A stretch of 64,000 bases of DNA from Methylophilales bacterium MBRSF5 (GTDB lineage: Bacteria; Pseudomonadota; Gammaproteobacteria; Burkholderiales; Methylophilaceae), in the NCBI GenBank assembly GCA_001044335.1, contig CP011001.1:1116001-1180000 (forward strand), in the 5' to 3' direction. The notes under the pieces were generated by a model. That model saw only the letters and a program-made list of their open reading frames with translations. It ran no database searches and was not told where the DNA came from. Numbering within the stretch: the first letter of the stretch is position 1; the number at the start of each line of letters is the position of its first letter. The position numbers and the translations under genes are program-made. Shown here piece after piece: positions 27,924-41,389 of this stretch.

Positions 27924-30233
27924 TTGATCATGAACTCAATCAAACAAATTTTAATAATCTCAACTTCAATAATCCTATCTTCCATAGCGTTAATCTACTA
28001 TGTCTATCTTCTGATTGTTCCGTCGCTACCACCTTTAGATAATTTAGCCGACTATCGGCCTAAGGAGCCGCTTCAGGTTTTCACTAAGGAGGGTGACTTA
28101 ATTGCAGAATTTGGTGAAGAGCATCGAGATTTTATTAAAATAAATAATGTTCCTCAGAAAATGATCAATGCCATCATTGCAACCGAGGATAGAAGATTTT
28201 TTGAGCACAATGGAATCGACTTCATTGGGATATTCAGAGCGACTTATAAGACGCTTCTTGGAATAAGTTTTGAAGGGGCAAGCACGATTACCATGCAAGT
28301 AGCACGTAATTTTTTTCTCACATCAGATAAAACCATCAAAAGAAAAATAAGTGAAATATTACTATCTTTGGAGATAGAAAAACATTTGTCTAAAGAACAG
28401 ATACTTGAGCTATACATGAATCAAATCTACCTTGGCCAAAGAAGTTTTGGTTTTAATTCTGCAGCCAATACATATTTTAGTAAAAACCTTAATGAACTTA
28501 ACACTGCTGAAATGGCCCTTTTAGCAGGACTTCCTAAAGCACCAAGTCGATATAATCCATTTAATAATTATGATTTAGCAATCAAGAGGCAAAAAGATGT
28601 GCTTGCTAGCATGTTAAGGCATGGATTCATTGATGAGCCTACTTATATCATTGCTATAGATGAGCAAATTAATCTTAAAGAATCCAAAATGAAGAAGGAT
28701 GTTGATGCAGAATTTATTGCCGAGATGGTGAGGAAAGACTTGTTTGAAGAATTTGGAGAAAAAATTTATTCCAGTGGATTAAAAGTCTACACCACCATTA
28801 AAAGTACAAATCAAAAATTAGCTAATCAAGCAGTCAGGGACGGGATTATCAGTTATATTAATAGACATCAACCGCGCGAACCTGATGGAATTTTTGATTT
28901 AGAAAATTTTATTTCAAATGAAACAATTGAAAATGAAGAAAAACTAAAAAAAGAGGTCATTGAGTTTTTAAAGAAATTTTCAACTTTCGATGATTTTATC
29001 CCTGGGGTGATTACCAAAATGCAACCCTTGGAAATTGAAGTAATCTTAAAAGACGGAAGAACTATTAATGTTTATAAAAAAGGTTTGAAACTAATTGAAA
29101 ATGACAAAGGTTACGAGGATGAGCATGAGGAATATAGAAGGATAAAAGTTGGTGGGGTTTACCATTTTACAAAATTTAGTAAAGATTGGATTATCACTCA
29201 ATTACCCGAAGTTGAGTCTGCATTAGTTGCAATGGATCCAAACTCAGGTGAAATCAATGCCCTTGTTGGAGGATTTAATTTTCAAAAAAATAAATATAAT
29301 CATATTACTCAAGCTTTCCGTCAGCCTGGATCTGTATTTAAACCCTTTATTTACTCTGCAGCCATTGAAAAGGGAGTCACACCAGCGACCTTAGTAAATG
29401 ATAATTTTTTCTTTATGACTGCTGATGAATTAATGACCAAAGAAAATTGGGAGCCAAAAAACTACAATGATAAGTACGATGGTCCTACACGATTGAGAGT
29501 GGGTTTGAGCAAATCAAAAAATATGGTGGCCATACGAACACTCAAATACATTGACCCTAAATATGCTCAGGATTACGTTTCAAGATTTGGTTTTGACAAG
29601 AAGAAAATTCCTCCTTACTTATCTTTAGCACTTGGAGTTGCAGAAGTGAAACCGATCAATCTAATTTCTGCATTTGCTGTTTTTGCGAATGGCGGATATT
29701 TAAAAGAGCCTTATTACATTGATAAAATCATCGATTCAAATGATCGACAAATCAAATTAAAATCCAGCATCACCAATGAAGACACTCCAAGGATTATTGA
29801 TCCAAGAAATGCTTTTATTATGGACTCGTTGCTTAAAGATGTTATCAAAGATGGAACAGCTAAAAGAGCACGAATTTTAAAAAGAACTGATATCGCGGGT
29901 AAAACAGGGACAACAAATGACCTCATCGATGCTTGGTTTGTTGGTTACAATCCAGAACATATTGCTCTTACCTGGTTTGGTTATGACACCCCACAATCTC
30001 TTGGAAAACATGAAACTGGTTCTCGAGCAGCCTTACCAATTTGGATTGATTATATGAAAGGTGCATTAGATGGACTTCCTGAAAAGATTTATGCAGAACC
30101 TGAAGGAATCATTCCACATAAAATAAATCCAGTTGATGGAACATTAACCTCCAATGATGATGAATCTGGCATTTATGAATATTTTTATGAAGAATTTTAT
30201 CCTCAAGATAATGCCTTCTTTATGATCAACTAA
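27924..30233 (+). CDS. mrcA: Penicillin-binding protein 1A, bifunctional peptidoglycan synthase
   Basis: Class A PBP with a short cytoplasmic start, one membrane anchor (about residues 8-30), a GT51 transglycosylase domain (ATEDRRFFEHNGID; GASTITMQVARNFFL) and a transpeptidase domain. The catalytic serine is S470 in the SxxK motif GSVFKPF, followed by SKN and KTGTTND. An extra domain between the two catalytic parts contains the VYKKGLKL region. At 769 residues it fits the betaproteobacterial PonA/MrcA type. It is divergent from aroK, the classic aroK-mrcA arrangement, and is followed after one base by a conserved unknown gene. Confidence 0.96.
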   Translation: MIMNSIKQILIISTSIILSSIALIYYVYLLIVPSLPPLDNLADYRPKEPLQVFTKEGDLIAEFGEEHRDFIKINNVPQKMINAIIATEDRRFFEHNGIDFIGIFRATYKTLLGISFEGASTITMQVARNFFLTSDKTIKRKISEILLSLEIEKHLSKEQILELYMNQIYLGQRSFGFNSAANTYFSKNLNELNTAEMALLAGLPKAPSRYNPFNNYDLAIKRQKDVLASMLRHGFIDEPTYIIAIDEQINLKESKMKKDVDAEFIAEMVRKDLFEEFGEKIYSSGLKVYTTIKSTNQKLANQAVRDGIISYINRHQPREPDGIFDLENFISNETIENEEKLKKEVIEFLKKFSTFDDFIPGVITKMQPLEIEVILKDGRTINVYKKGLKLIENDKGYEDEHEEYRRIKVGGVYHFTKFSKDWIITQLPEVESALVAMDPNSGEINALVGGFNFQKNKYNHITQAFRQPGSVFKPFIYSAAIEKGVTPATLVNDNFFFMTADELMTKENWEPKNYNDKYDGPTRLRVGLSKSKNMVAIRTLKYIDPKYAQDYVSRFGFDKKKIPPYLSLALGVAEVKPINLISAFAVFANGGYLKEPYYIDKIIDSNDRQIKLKSSITNEDTPRIIDPRNAFIMDSLLKDVIKDGTAKRARILKRTDIAGKTGTTNDLIDAWFVGYNPEHIALTWFGYDTPQSLGKHETGSRAALPIWIDYMKGALDGLPEKIYAEPEGIIPHKINPVDGTLTSNDDESGIYEYFYEEFYPQDNAFFMIN

Positions 30234-30234
30234 T

Positions 30235-32588
<2,354 letters not shown>

Positions 32589-32596
<8 letters not shown>

Positions 32597-33593
32597 TTGA
32601 TTCTTTTGCTAATTCTTTTAATTTACTTAAGGCACTGCCATCTTTAATTGATTTGACTGCCAACTCTATTGCATCGTTTAAATTATTTGCAAGCCCTGCA
32701 ACATAAATGATCGCAGCTGAATTCAAAAGCACAATATTTTTTGCTGGCAGGTCTTCTTTATTTAGAATTTTTAAAATGATTTCCTTAGATGTATTTACAT
32801 CAGCGGCAAATAAATGTTTATTATCTTCTACATTAAAACCAAAATCATTTGGGTGTATTTCATAATTAGTAATACTTCCACTATCTAGTTCAGAAATAAA
32901 TGTTTCTCCAGACATCGATATCTCATCCATGCCATCGTGCCCATGAACAACCAATACTTTTTTTGATTCAAGTTTCTTTAACACCTCTGAAAAGATTGAG
33001 GTTAATGATTTATTAAATACTCCTATCACCTGTCTTTTGGCATTCGCTGGGTTAGCAAGAGGTCCTAACACATTAAATATGGTTCGAATGCCTAGATCTT
33101 TTCTTATTGGGGCGACATATTTCATAGCAGGATGAAAATTGGGTGCAAACATGAAACCAATACCAATACTATCAACCAGTTCTTTCATCTTTATATTATC
33201 AATTGACACATTCACCCCAAGGCTTTCAAGCACATCCGCACTTCCGGAGGATGATGAAATGGAGCGCCCCCCATGCTTTGCTATTCTGACACCAGCACCA
33301 GCAGCAACAAAAGACGCACATGTTGATATATTAAAAGTCTTTAATCCGTCGCCTCCAGTGCCACAAGTGTCTACAACATCATCGTCTAGGTCTACAGGGG
33401 TAAGATTATCTCTTAACACTTGAGCCGCAGCAGAAATTTCATCAATAGTCTCACCTTTAATTGAAAGGGCAGTCAGGATTGCTGAAACATAATTTGGTGA
33501 TAACCCGCCTGACATAATCGATTTCATTAAATCAGTCATCTCGTTATGACTTAAATTTTCTTTAGCTATTAATTTTTTTAAAAAATTACTCAT
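32589..33593 (-). CDS. trpD: Anthranilate phosphoribosyltransferase
   Basis: Transfers phosphoribosyl from PRPP to anthranilate. The 334-residue protein has the PRPP-binding [35 protein letters not shown], and the conserved LGPLANPA segment. It is a stand-alone TrpD, not fused to TrpG. It overlaps trpG by eight bases upstream and trpC by eight downstream, showing a tightly packed operon. Confidence 0.96.
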
Positions 33594-34158
33594 GAGTTTC
33601 TAAAAAATTTTTCAACAAGTCATGTCCATACTCAGTCAAAATTGACTCGGGGTGAAATTGAACGCCTTCAATTGGTAAAGTTTTATGTTTTATGCCCATG
33701 ATCTCATTATCATCTGTTGACCAAGCAGTTATATCAAAACATTCCGGGCAGCTCTCCCTTTCAACCACAAGGGAATGATATCTGGTGGCTGTGAAAGGAT
33801 TAGATAGATTTGCAAATACACCTTGATTATCATGGCCGATTTTTGAGGTTTTACCATGCATTATTTTTTTAGCATGAATTATTTTTCCACCAAACGCTTG
33901 AGCAATTGATTGATGTCCGAGACATACTCCAAGTAAAGGAATCTTGCCTTGAAAATAGTGAACGATTTCAAGTGAAATACCTGCCTCATTTGGTGTACAG
34001 GGTCCAGGAGATATAACAATGTAATCTGGTTTCATCTCATCAATTTCAGTAACTGAAATCTTATCGTTACGGAATACCTTTACGTCTTGGCCAAGTTCAG
34101 CAAAATACTGTGCCAAGTTATATGTAAAAGAATCGTAATTATCAAGCATCAATAACAT
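33586..34158 (-). CDS. trpG: Anthranilate synthase glutamine amidotransferase subunit
   Basis: Class I glutamine amidotransferase that supplies ammonia to TrpE. The 190-residue protein has the oxyanion segment [12 protein letters not shown], the nucleophilic cysteine in [17 protein letters not shown], and the His-Glu pair in [14 protein letters not shown]. The same type of subunit can also serve aminodeoxychorismate synthase (PabA), and in a small genome it may do both jobs; that is inference. It overlaps trpE by one base. Confidence 0.95.
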   Translation of the reverse strand: MLLMLDNYDSFTYNLAQYFAELGQDVKVFRNDKISVTEIDEMKPDYIVISPGPCTPNEAGISLEIVHYFQGKIPLLGVCLGHQSIAQAFGGKIIHAKKIMHGKTSKIGHDNQGVFANLSNPFTATRYHSLVVERESCPECFDITAWSTDDNEIMGIKHKTLPIEGVQFHPESILTEYGHDLLKNFLETHE

Positions 34159-35639
34159 TATCCGAAATCCTTCTCTGCTATTTCAGCAGCTCGCAAAACG
34201 GCTTTTGCCTTATTATTAGTTTCATCCCACTCATTTTTTGCTATTGAATCAGCAACCACACCTGCCCCAGCTTGTACAAATAGCTTTCCTGATTTGATTA
34301 CTCCGGTTCTTATAGCAATCGCAACATCTAACGTACCGTCATATCCAATGTAGCCAACAGCGCCTGCATATACGCCACGTTTGGTTGATTCGAGTTCATT
34401 GATTATTTCCATAGCGCGAACTTTTGGGGCCCCACTCACTGTTCCCGCCGGGAAAGTGGCTTTCAACACATCCATGGGTGATAAATTTTTTTGAATTGAT
34501 CCCTCCACATTCGATACGATATGCATCACATGTGAGTATCTTTCTATTGTCATTTTATCAGTTACTACAACACTGCCTGGTTCAGAAACACGACCAATAT
34601 CATTCCTTCCTAAGTCCATCAGCTGAATATGCTCAGCAATCTCCTTAGGATCATTTAATAAATCTTTTTCCAAATCTTTATCAAGCTGACTATTCTCTCC
34701 TCTTGGCCTAGTGCCTGCAATTGGACGCACTGTAACAGTGTCATTTTCTAAACGAACCAAAATTTCGGGTGAAGCACCAACAATGAAGTAATCATCAAAG
34801 TGATAAAAAAACATATAGGGAGATGGGTTAATGCTTCTTAACACTCTGTAAAGAGAAATTGCGGGAAGCTGAAATTTTTTTACCATCCTTTGAGATAAAA
34901 CAACTTGCATTACATCACCTTCGACGATGTATTGTTTTATTTTATCCACCGCTTGATGAAAATTCTTCTCACCAAATTCAGAATCTGCTTTAGTATCATC
35001 AACATTTTTTTTCGATTGAGTATTATCATTTTTAAGCTGCGACTCTATCATCAGCTCAATATTCTTAATTCTATTGATAGCATGATCGTAGGACGATAAA
35101 TCATCGTTCGCATAAACAACTATGGATAATTTCCCCGTCAAATTATCAAACACAATAACCTCATCAGATTCCATTAAGTGAATATCTGGTAAATCTAAAT
35201 CATCTTTTATGAATTCTTTGATTAGCTTTGGCTCAATATAGTGAATGGTTTCATAGCCGAAATATCCAGCCAAGCCTCCTGAAAAACGCGGAAGATCTAA
35301 ATCTTTAGGAGTCTTATAATTGGCCAGGTATTGATCAATGAATCCAAGTGGATCTGAATTATTTTCAGTAAACATCGTTTTTCCGCTCTCAATTACTTCA
35401 AAAGTTTTTTGTCGAACTTGGATTAATTTTTTTGCCGGCATACCAATGATTGAATATCGCCCAAAATTTTCTCCACCTTCCACCGATTCAAGCAAATATG
35501 AGTAAGGGCTATTAGCAACTTTAAGATATATAGATAGAGGGGTTTCAAGGTCAGCATAGCAAGTTTTCACAAGAGGGATTCTGTTATACCCCTGAGACTG
35601 GTATATTGAAAACTGCTCTTTAGATAGATTAATTTCCAT
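34158..35639 (-). CDS. trpE: Anthranilate synthase component I
   Basis: Chorismate-utilising enzyme making anthranilate with ammonia from TrpG, the first committed step of tryptophan synthesis. The 493-residue protein has the N-terminal [15 protein letters not shown] segment, whose serine motif is the tryptophan feedback site, so allosteric inhibition should be intact. The C-terminal catalytic part includes [32 protein letters not shown]-like residues ([14 protein letters not shown]) and [16 protein letters not shown]. It starts four bases after gph, leaving no room for a leader-peptide attenuator. Confidence 0.96.
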   Translation of the reverse strand: MEINLSKEQFSIYQSQGYNRIPLVKTCYADLETPLSIYLKVANSPYSYLLESVEGGENFGRYSIIGMPAKKLIQVRQKTFEVIESGKTMFTENNSDPLGFIDQYLANYKTPKDLDLPRFSGGLAGYFGYETIHYIEPKLIKEFIKDDLDLPDIHLMESDEVIVFDNLTGKLSIVVYANDDLSSYDHAINRIKNIELMIESQLKNDNTQSKKNVDDTKADSEFGEKNFHQAVDKIKQYIVEGDVMQVVLSQRMVKKFQLPAISLYRVLRSINPSPYMFFYHFDDYFIVGASPEILVRLENDTVTVRPIAGTRPRGENSQLDKDLEKDLLNDPKEIAEHIQLMDLGRNDIGRVSEPGSVVVTDKMTIERYSHVMHIVSNVEGSIQKNLSPMDVLKATFPAGTVSGAPKVRAMEIINELESTKRGVYAGAVGYIGYDGTLDVAIAIRTGVIKSGKLFVQAGAGVVADSIAKNEWDETNNKAKAVLRAAEIAEKDFG

Positions 35640-35642
35640 TAG

Positions 35643-36317
35643 TTAATGCACTAAATGCTTCAGATCACTAAATTGTTGGAGCGCAAAACTTACGGGAAAG
35701 TTTTCTATCGGTTCTTCGTATTGATAACCATATGGAACAGTTGCCACACTAACTCCTGCATTATTTGCAGCCTTAATATCATTACTCGAGTCACCAACCA
35801 TTAAAGTTTCCATTCCTGTAACATCTAATTTTTTTCTCACAAAATCAATTGAAAATTGATGAGGTTTCTTGAACTCCATTTCATCACCGCAAATTATATA
35901 ATCAAAAAATTTTTCAAAGCCTGATTCTTCTAAAATTAAATATGTATGACACGATGGCTTATTAGTTACACAAGCTAATTTAATTTGTTTATCTTGTAAA
36001 AATTGAAGTGTACTTTCAACGTCATCATAAGGCTTGCTTTGTTTTGCAATCTTTTTATAAAAATCATTAAACAACTTTAAAGCCTTATTTTTTTCTATAT
36101 GCCCTTTTTCATTTGATGCCAATAATGATTGATTAACTAAATTATCAACCCCTTTGCCAATAAATTTTCTAATTGTATTAAACGAAAGAGATTTAAAATT
36201 TAAGGCTTGTAAGGTCTGATTCATAGCTACAGCGATTTCTGGAGCAGTGTCAAACATTGTTCCATCAAGGTCAATGAGAATAGCTTTTAATTTTTTGTTT
36301 GATATTCCAGTGGTCAT
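35643..36317 (-). CDS. gph: Phosphoglycolate phosphatase
   Basis: HAD-superfamily phosphatase that removes phosphoglycolate formed from DNA 3' ends or oxygenase activity. The 224-residue protein has motif I ILIDLDGTMFDTAPE, motif II LACVTNKP, the conserved lysine in KKPHQFS and motif III LMVGDSSNDIKAANNAG. The four-helix cap lies between motifs I and II. It sits between rpe and trpE, the typical proteobacterial position, with six- and four-base gaps. Confidence 0.92.
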   Translation of the reverse strand: MTTGISNKKLKAILIDLDGTMFDTAPEIAVAMNQTLQALNFKSLSFNTIRKFIGKGVDNLVNQSLLASNEKGHIEKNKALKLFNDFYKKIAKQSKPYDDVESTLQFLQDKQIKLACVTNKPSCHTYLILEESGFEKFFDYIICGDEMEFKKPHQFSIDFVRKKLDVTGMETLMVGDSSNDIKAANNAGVSVATVPYGYQYEEPIENFPVSFALQQFSDLKHLVH

Positions 36318-36323
36318 ATTTTT

Positions 36324-37022
36324 TTAAGCACTGGCTAATGAGTCTCTCAATTGTTTAATAATGGTATTGTATCGATTTGGGTCGTTATCATTAGCTGCAC
36401 CAAAAACTGCCGATCCTGCAACAAAGGTATCAGCCCCTGCTCTTGCAATATCAGCAATATTATTGGCATTAACCCCACCATCAATTTCTAACCAAATCTC
36501 TCTTCCTGTTTCTTGCGTATAAGCATCAATTTTTTTTCTTGCTGCTTTTAATTTTTCTAAGGCAGAAGGAAGAAATTTTTGACCTCCAAAACCAGGGTTG
36601 ACAGACATCAATAACACCATGTCAACTTTATCCATGACATAGTCCAAGTAGTCAAGGGGAGTTGCTGGATTAAAAACTAATCCAGATTTACAGCCTTGGT
36701 CACGAACTAAAGATAAACTTCTATCGATATGATTTGAGGCTTCAGGATGAAAGGTAATGATGTTTGCGCCTGCTTTAGCAAAATCTGGAATAATTCTATC
36801 CACCGGCTCAATCATCAAATGAACATCAATTATCGCATCTGTGACAGGACGAATTGCTTCACATACCAATGGACCAATAGTTAAATTGGGAACATAGTGG
36901 TTATCCATTACATCAAAATGAACGATATCAGCGCCTGAAGTAATTACATCACTGACCTCTTGTCCTAATTTCGCAAAGTCTGCAGACAAAATACTTGGCG
37001 CAATCCTAAAGTCTTTACTCAT
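36324..37022 (-). CDS. rpe: Ribulose-phosphate 3-epimerase
   Basis: Interconverts ribulose 5-phosphate and xylulose 5-phosphate in the pentose phosphate pathway, and in methylotrophs supports the ribulose monophosphate cycle. The 232-residue TIM barrel shows [54 protein letters not shown] and the phosphate-binding [25 protein letters not shown]. It is first in the minus-strand rpe-gph-trpEGDC-hemB run and lies 100 bases from divergent hemA. Confidence 0.96.
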   Translation of the reverse strand: MSKDFRIAPSILSADFAKLGQEVSDVITSGADIVHFDVMDNHYVPNLTIGPLVCEAIRPVTDAIIDVHLMIEPVDRIIPDFAKAGANIITFHPEASNHIDRSLSLVRDQGCKSGLVFNPATPLDYLDYVMDKVDMVLLMSVNPGFGGQKFLPSALEKLKAARKKIDAYTQETGREIWLEIDGGVNANNIADIARAGADTFVAGSAVFGAANDNDPNRYNTIIKQLRDSLASA

Positions 37023-37122
37023 ACTTTTAATCCTTAATATCTAATTAGTCATGTAAAATAAACATTTTAACTGCTTTTACATAATATTAGTAACAACGTA
37101 AACAAATTTCGCGACGATCTAC

Positions 37123-38349
37123 ATGAAAGTAACTGTCCTTGGCATTAACCATAAATCTGCTCCTGCCTCGCTAAGAGATAAATTTGTTTTTAATCAAGAC
37201 TCCTTAACAAAATCATTAAATGAATTTAAAGCTAATTTAAAAACTGGAGTTCTAATTTTATCAACCTGCAATAGAACAGAAATATATTCATCCGTGTCAA
37301 ATGATAAAGTTTTACGAGAATGGCTGTGCAAACATCACAACGTAAAAATAAAAGAAATTAATGATCATTGTTATTTTTTAAAAGGATCGGCAGCACTTCG
37401 ACATGCCATATCCGTTGGAGCGGGTCTGGATAGTATGATTATTGGGGAACCTCAAATCCTTGGCCAGGTAAAGCAAGCTTATCGTATATCTGAAAATGGC
37501 AGTTTACTAGACAACAATTTAATACCTTTTTTTAGCAAAGTGTTTGAGTTATCAAAGATAATTCGCTCAAAAACCCAAATAGGTACCAATTCAACTACCA
37601 TTGCATCCGCTGCCGTTAGACTGATTACAAAAATTTTTGGAGCCATCAGTGACCTTAATATTTTATTCATTGGTGCAGGAGAAATGAATGAATTAAGTGC
37701 AAAATACTTTGCAAAATATTCCCCAAAAAAATCCACAATAGCCAACAGGACTCTAGATAAGGCATCCAAGCTTGCAAAAAAAATTAATGGTGATTCATGT
37801 TTAATCAGTGACGTTGAAAAAATCATTCATCAATATGATGTTGTAGTGTCATGTACTGGCAGTCAATTGCCCATCATAGGGCTTGGTATGATCGAAGAGG
37901 CTATCAAAATAAGAAAACATAAACCCATGTTCTTTGTCGACCTGGCTGTTCCAGCAGACATTGAAAAAGAAATAGAAAACCTTGATGATACCTTTTTATA
38001 CAACTTAGATGATTTGGCGATGTTAGCCCAAGAAGGCATAGATCTACGCACACAAGAACTTGAAAAAGCTTTTAGACTTCTTGATAAACTTTTAAATGAT
38101 TATCTAAAAAATCAAAACACAAAAAATGTTCCTCTGACTATTTCACTAAAAAATCTTTTTGATGATACAAAGTCTAAAGAGCTTGAAAAAGCGATTAAAG
38201 AAATTCAAAAAGGTATTGATCCAAAAGAGGTATGCGAAAAACTTGCCAGGAACCTTACTAAAAAATTACTTCATTTTCCAACGAAATCTATTAATGAAGA
38301 TAAAAATAACGCCAAGCTAATTAAACAAATATATAAGTTAAAGGATTAA
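37123..38349 (+). CDS. hemA: Glutamyl-tRNA reductase
   Basis: Reduces glutamyl-tRNA to glutamate-1-semialdehyde, the first step of C5-pathway heme synthesis. The 408-residue protein has the catalytic cysteine C49 in LSTCNRTEIY, GLDSMIIGEPQILGQVKQAY, the NADPH-binding LFIGAGEMNELSAKYF, and the C-terminal dimerisation helix region. It opens the plus-strand run hemA-prfA-prmC-metX-metW-ampG, a standard hemA-prfA-prmC order. The 100-base spacer to rpe must hold both promoters. Confidence 0.96.
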   Translation: MKVTVLGINHKSAPASLRDKFVFNQDSLTKSLNEFKANLKTGVLILSTCNRTEIYSSVSNDKVLREWLCKHHNVKIKEINDHCYFLKGSAALRHAISVGAGLDSMIIGEPQILGQVKQAYRISENGSLLDNNLIPFFSKVFELSKIIRSKTQIGTNSTTIASAAVRLITKIFGAISDLNILFIGAGEMNELSAKYFAKYSPKKSTIANRTLDKASKLAKKINGDSCLISDVEKIIHQYDVVVSCTGSQLPIIGLGMIEEAIKIRKHKPMFFVDLAVPADIEKEIENLDDTFLYNLDDLAMLAQEGIDLRTQELEKAFRLLDKLLNDYLKNQNTKNVPLTISLKNLFDDTKSKELEKAIKEIQKGIDPKEVCEKLARNLTKKLLHFPTKSINEDKNNAKLIKQIYKLKD

Positions 38350-38352
38350 CTA

Positions 38353-39429
38353 ATGAAAGACTCCATGAAGAATAAATTAGAAAATTTAATCCTAAAATAT
38401 GAAGAATTAAATAATAAATTGAGCTCGGAAGGAATCACTTCTGATTTAGATTTATTCAAAAAAATATCAAAAGAACATGCTGACCTAACACCTATTATCG
38501 AAACTTATTCGGGATATAAAAAACTCGCCCAGAATATTGAAGAAGCAAAAGAAATGTTATCCGACCCTGAGATGAAAGAGTTTGCTCAAGAAGAAATTGA
38601 TAACAGCAAAGATGAAGTCATAAATTTTGAATCAAAATTACAAACACTTTTGATACCTAAAGACCCGAATGATGATAAAAATATTTTCCTAGAAATCAGG
38701 GCTGGTACTGGCGGTGATGAATCTGCTTTATTTGCTGCAGATCTTTACCGAATGTACACGCGTTATGCGGAAAGAAATAATTGGAATGTTCAAGTAATTT
38801 CAGCAAATGAAAGTGGGCTTGGAGGTTACAAAGAAATTATTGCAAAGATTAACGGAGACGGAGCTTACTCAAAGCTAAAATTTGAATCCGGGGGGCATCG
38901 TGTGCAACGTGTTCCTGACACAGAAACACAAGGAAGAATTCATACCTCTGCATGCACTGTTGCTGTACTGCCTGAGGCGGATGAAATTGAAGATGTAGAT
39001 GTCAATCCTGCAGACATCAGAATAGACACATATCGTGCATCTGGCGCCGGTGGACAACATATTAACAAAACTGATTCTGCAGTTAGAATTACTCACGAGC
39101 CAACTGGAATTGTAGTTGAATGTCAGGATGATCGCTCACAACATAGAAACAAAGCACAAGCGATGAGTATTCTTGCAGCAAAAATAAAAGACAATCAAAT
39201 TCAAGCTCAGCAATCCCAACGGGCCAGTGAAAGAAAAAGTTTGATCGGTAGCGGGGATAGAAGTGAAAGAATAAGAACATACAATTTTCCTCAAGGAAGA
39301 ATTACTGATCATCGTATTAATTTAACTCTCTATAAGATAGATTTTATTATGGACGGTGATCTTGAAGAAATGATCAATGCTCTCTCTCTTGAGCACCAAG
39401 CATCACTTCTGGCTGAAGAAAATGAGTAA
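38353..39429 (+). CDS. prfA: Peptide chain release factor 1
   Basis: Terminates translation at UAA and UAG. The 358-residue protein has the peptidyl-hydrolysis GGQ motif in [14 protein letters not shown] and the codon-recognition PxT motif, here P-D-T, in [16 protein letters not shown]. It also has the [23 protein letters not shown] segment and the [15 protein letters not shown] stretch. The start [10 protein letters not shown] aligns with other RF1 N termini, so the first ATG, three bases after the hemA stop, is preferred. It overlaps prmC by one base; PrmC methylates the glutamine of its GGQ. Confidence 0.96.
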   Translation: MKDSMKNKLENLILKYEELNNKLSSEGITSDLDLFKKISKEHADLTPIIETYSGYKKLAQNIEEAKEMLSDPEMKEFAQEEIDNSKDEVINFESKLQTLLIPKDPNDDKNIFLEIRAGTGGDESALFAADLYRMYTRYAERNNWNVQVISANESGLGGYKEIIAKINGDGAYSKLKFESGGHRVQRVPDTETQGRIHTSACTVAVLPEADEIEDVDVNPADIRIDTYRASGAGGQHINKTDSAVRITHEPTGIVVECQDDRSQHRNKAQAMSILAAKIKDNQIQAQQSQRASERKSLIGSGDRSERIRTYNFPQGRITDHRINLTLYKIDFIMDGDLEEMINALSLEHQASLLAEENE

Positions 39430-40274
39430 TGACTTCAATCAGTCTTAGTCAATTAAAACATGAGTGTACACAATTATTATCGGATAATTTAAAAATTTCA
39501 TCTAGAGAAATATCTTTAGAAGTAAATCAAATTTTACTGTTTGTCCTGAAAATAGATAACTCTCAATTGCTTTTAAAAAAAACAATAAGCAAAGCTCAAT
39601 ATGAAAAAATTAAAAAATTTGTCAGTGTCAGAGCATCAGGAAAACCCCTCGCCTACATTTTTAAAGAATGGAGTTTCTATGGGCGATCTTTTTATATTAA
39701 CTCATCGATGTTAATTCCCAGACCTGAGACAGAATTAATTATTGATATATTGAAAGAAAAAAATATCTTAAATGATAATGTCGAGCTTTTAGATTTGGGT
39801 GCTGGCAGTGGATCAATTGGCATTTCAGCTAAATTAGAAACAAAAAACAAAGTAAATCTTCATTTAAGTGATATTTCGAAACGTTGTGTTCATGGTATTA
39901 AAAAAAATCTACAAAAATTTGACATACAGGCCAACGTTTATTTAAGCAACTGGTTTGAAAATATTCCGAACATAAAATTTGATGTCATTATCTCTAATCC
40001 ACCCTACATTTCTTATAAAGATCCTCATTTAAATGAACTTCACTTTGAACCGAAGCGAGCATTAGTATCAAAAAATGACGGGCTTGCTGATATTCATAAA
40101 ATTATTAAAAATAGTACTCACTATTTAAATAGACAAGGCTTAATGATTATTGAACATGGATATAATCAAAAAGATGAAGTACAAGAGATTTTTAATAGGT
40201 ATAATTTTAATCAAGTAGAATCTTATAAAGATTTATTAGGCTATTACAGAATCACTAAAGGGTTATTTTCTTAA
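39429..40274 (+). CDS. prmC: PrmC, release factor glutamine methyltransferase
   Basis: SAM-dependent N5-methylation of the GGQ glutamine in release factors. The 281-residue protein has a small N-terminal helical domain, then the Rossmann methyltransferase domain with SMLIPRPETELI, the SAM-binding LLDLGAGSGSIGI and the catalytic NPPYISYKDPHL. Immediately downstream of prfA with a one-base overlap, as in most Proteobacteria, which confirms the assignment over PrmB. Confidence 0.95.
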   Translation: MTSISLSQLKHECTQLLSDNLKISSREISLEVNQILLFVLKIDNSQLLLKKTISKAQYEKIKKFVSVRASGKPLAYIFKEWSFYGRSFYINSSMLIPRPETELIIDILKEKNILNDNVELLDLGAGSGSIGISAKLETKNKVNLHLSDISKRCVHGIKKNLQKFDIQANVYLSNWFENIPNIKFDVIISNPPYISYKDPHLNELHFEPKRALVSKNDGLADIHKIIKNSTHYLNRQGLMIIEHGYNQKDEVQEIFNRYNFNQVESYKDLLGYYRITKGLFS

Positions 40275-40275
40275 A

Positions 40276-41388
40276 TTGGGTAAATCGGTTGGCATTGTAG
40301 AGTCAAAAATATTTCATTGTAAGGATGAGCTGGCACTGGTTTGTGGCAAAAAGCTCAGTGAATTTGATTTAATTTATGAAACCTATGGTAAATTAAATAA
40401 GAACAAAACAAATGCTATCTTTATTCCTCATGCCCTATCAGGAAATCACCACATAGCTGGCAAATATCATAAAAATGATAAATATTCAGGGTGGTGGGAT
40501 AACATGGTTGGACCAGCCAAGCCTATAGACACAAATAAATATTTTGTTATTGGTATTAATAATCTTGGCGGTAACGATGGTTCTACATCTGCAAAATCAA
40601 TAAACCCAAAAACAAAAAAAGTATGGGGATCTTCATTTCCTATTTTAACAGTGAAGGATTGGGTTGCCTCTCAAAAAAAATTAATTAATAGTTTAGGTAT
40701 TGAAAAACTATATGCAATTGTTGGAGGAAGTTTAGGTGGAATGCAAGCTATGCAGTGGTCCATTGACTTTCCTGATGCAGTTGAAAAAATTTTATGTATT
40801 GCTGCAGCTCCCAGTCTTACCGCACAGAATATTGCATTCAATGAGGTTGCCAGACAAGCCATTCTTCAAGATGATGAATTTTATAAGGGTAATTTTTATG
40901 AACAAAAAACAAAACCAAAAAAGGGGCTTCGAATAGCTAGAATGCTTGGTCACATTACCTATCTGTCAAATGATTCTATGGACAAAAAATTTGGAAGAAA
41001 ATTAATTCAAGGAAAATATAACTATAATTTTCAACAAAATTATGAAATAGAATCCTATTTAAATTATCAGGGTGATAAATTCGCAATGACTTTCGATGCA
41101 AATACCTATCTACGAATGACTAAGGCGCTTGATTATTTTGATCTAGAAAAAAATTTCAAAAATAAATTATCAAAAGTATTTGCAAAAATAAAAGCTAAAT
41201 ATTTAGTTGTTTCATTTTCAAGTGACTGGAGATTTCCTCCATCACGATCTAAAGAAATTGTAAAAGCTCTCTTGGATAATAATATCAATGTCACATACGC
41301 TGAGATTGAAGCTGAAACAGGGCATGATGCATTCTTGTTAGAAAGTGAGCATTATCATAATACTGTCAGGAACTATCTAAGGTCTTAA
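40276..41388 (+). CDS. metX: Homoserine O-acetyltransferase/succinyltransferase (MetX type)
   Basis: Alpha/beta-hydrolase acyltransferase that activates homoserine for methionine synthesis. The 370-residue protein has FIPHALSGNHHIAG, the nucleophile S152 in VGGSLGGMQAMQW, the aspartate in SFSSDWRFPPSRS and the histidine in ETGHDAFLLE. Whether the acyl donor is acetyl- or succinyl-CoA cannot be set by eye; many Betaproteobacterial MetX use succinyl-CoA. Translation starts at TTG (40276), one base after the prmC stop. It is followed by metW after one base. Confidence 0.93.
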   Translation: MGKSVGIVESKIFHCKDELALVCGKKLSEFDLIYETYGKLNKNKTNAIFIPHALSGNHHIAGKYHKNDKYSGWWDNMVGPAKPIDTNKYFVIGINNLGGNDGSTSAKSINPKTKKVWGSSFPILTVKDWVASQKKLINSLGIEKLYAIVGGSLGGMQAMQWSIDFPDAVEKILCIAAAPSLTAQNIAFNEVARQAILQDDEFYKGNFYEQKTKPKKGLRIARMLGHITYLSNDSMDKKFGRKLIQGKYNYNFQQNYEIESYLNYQGDKFAMTFDANTYLRMTKALDYFDLEKNFKNKLSKVFAKIKAKYLVVSFSSDWRFPPSRSKEIVKALLDNNINVTYAEIEAETGHDAFLLESEHYHNTVRNYLRS

Positions 41389-41389
41389 T

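Noticed and set aside
35640-35642. Possible trp leader peptide/attenuator before trpE
   Set aside because: trpE begins only a few bases after gph, so there is no leader region; control is more likely by feedback through the LLES motif.
38902-38945. PDT instead of PAT/PVT in the RF1 codon-recognition motif
   Set aside because: The middle position is variable in RF1 (for example PET in Bacillus), so this does not suggest altered stop-codon use.
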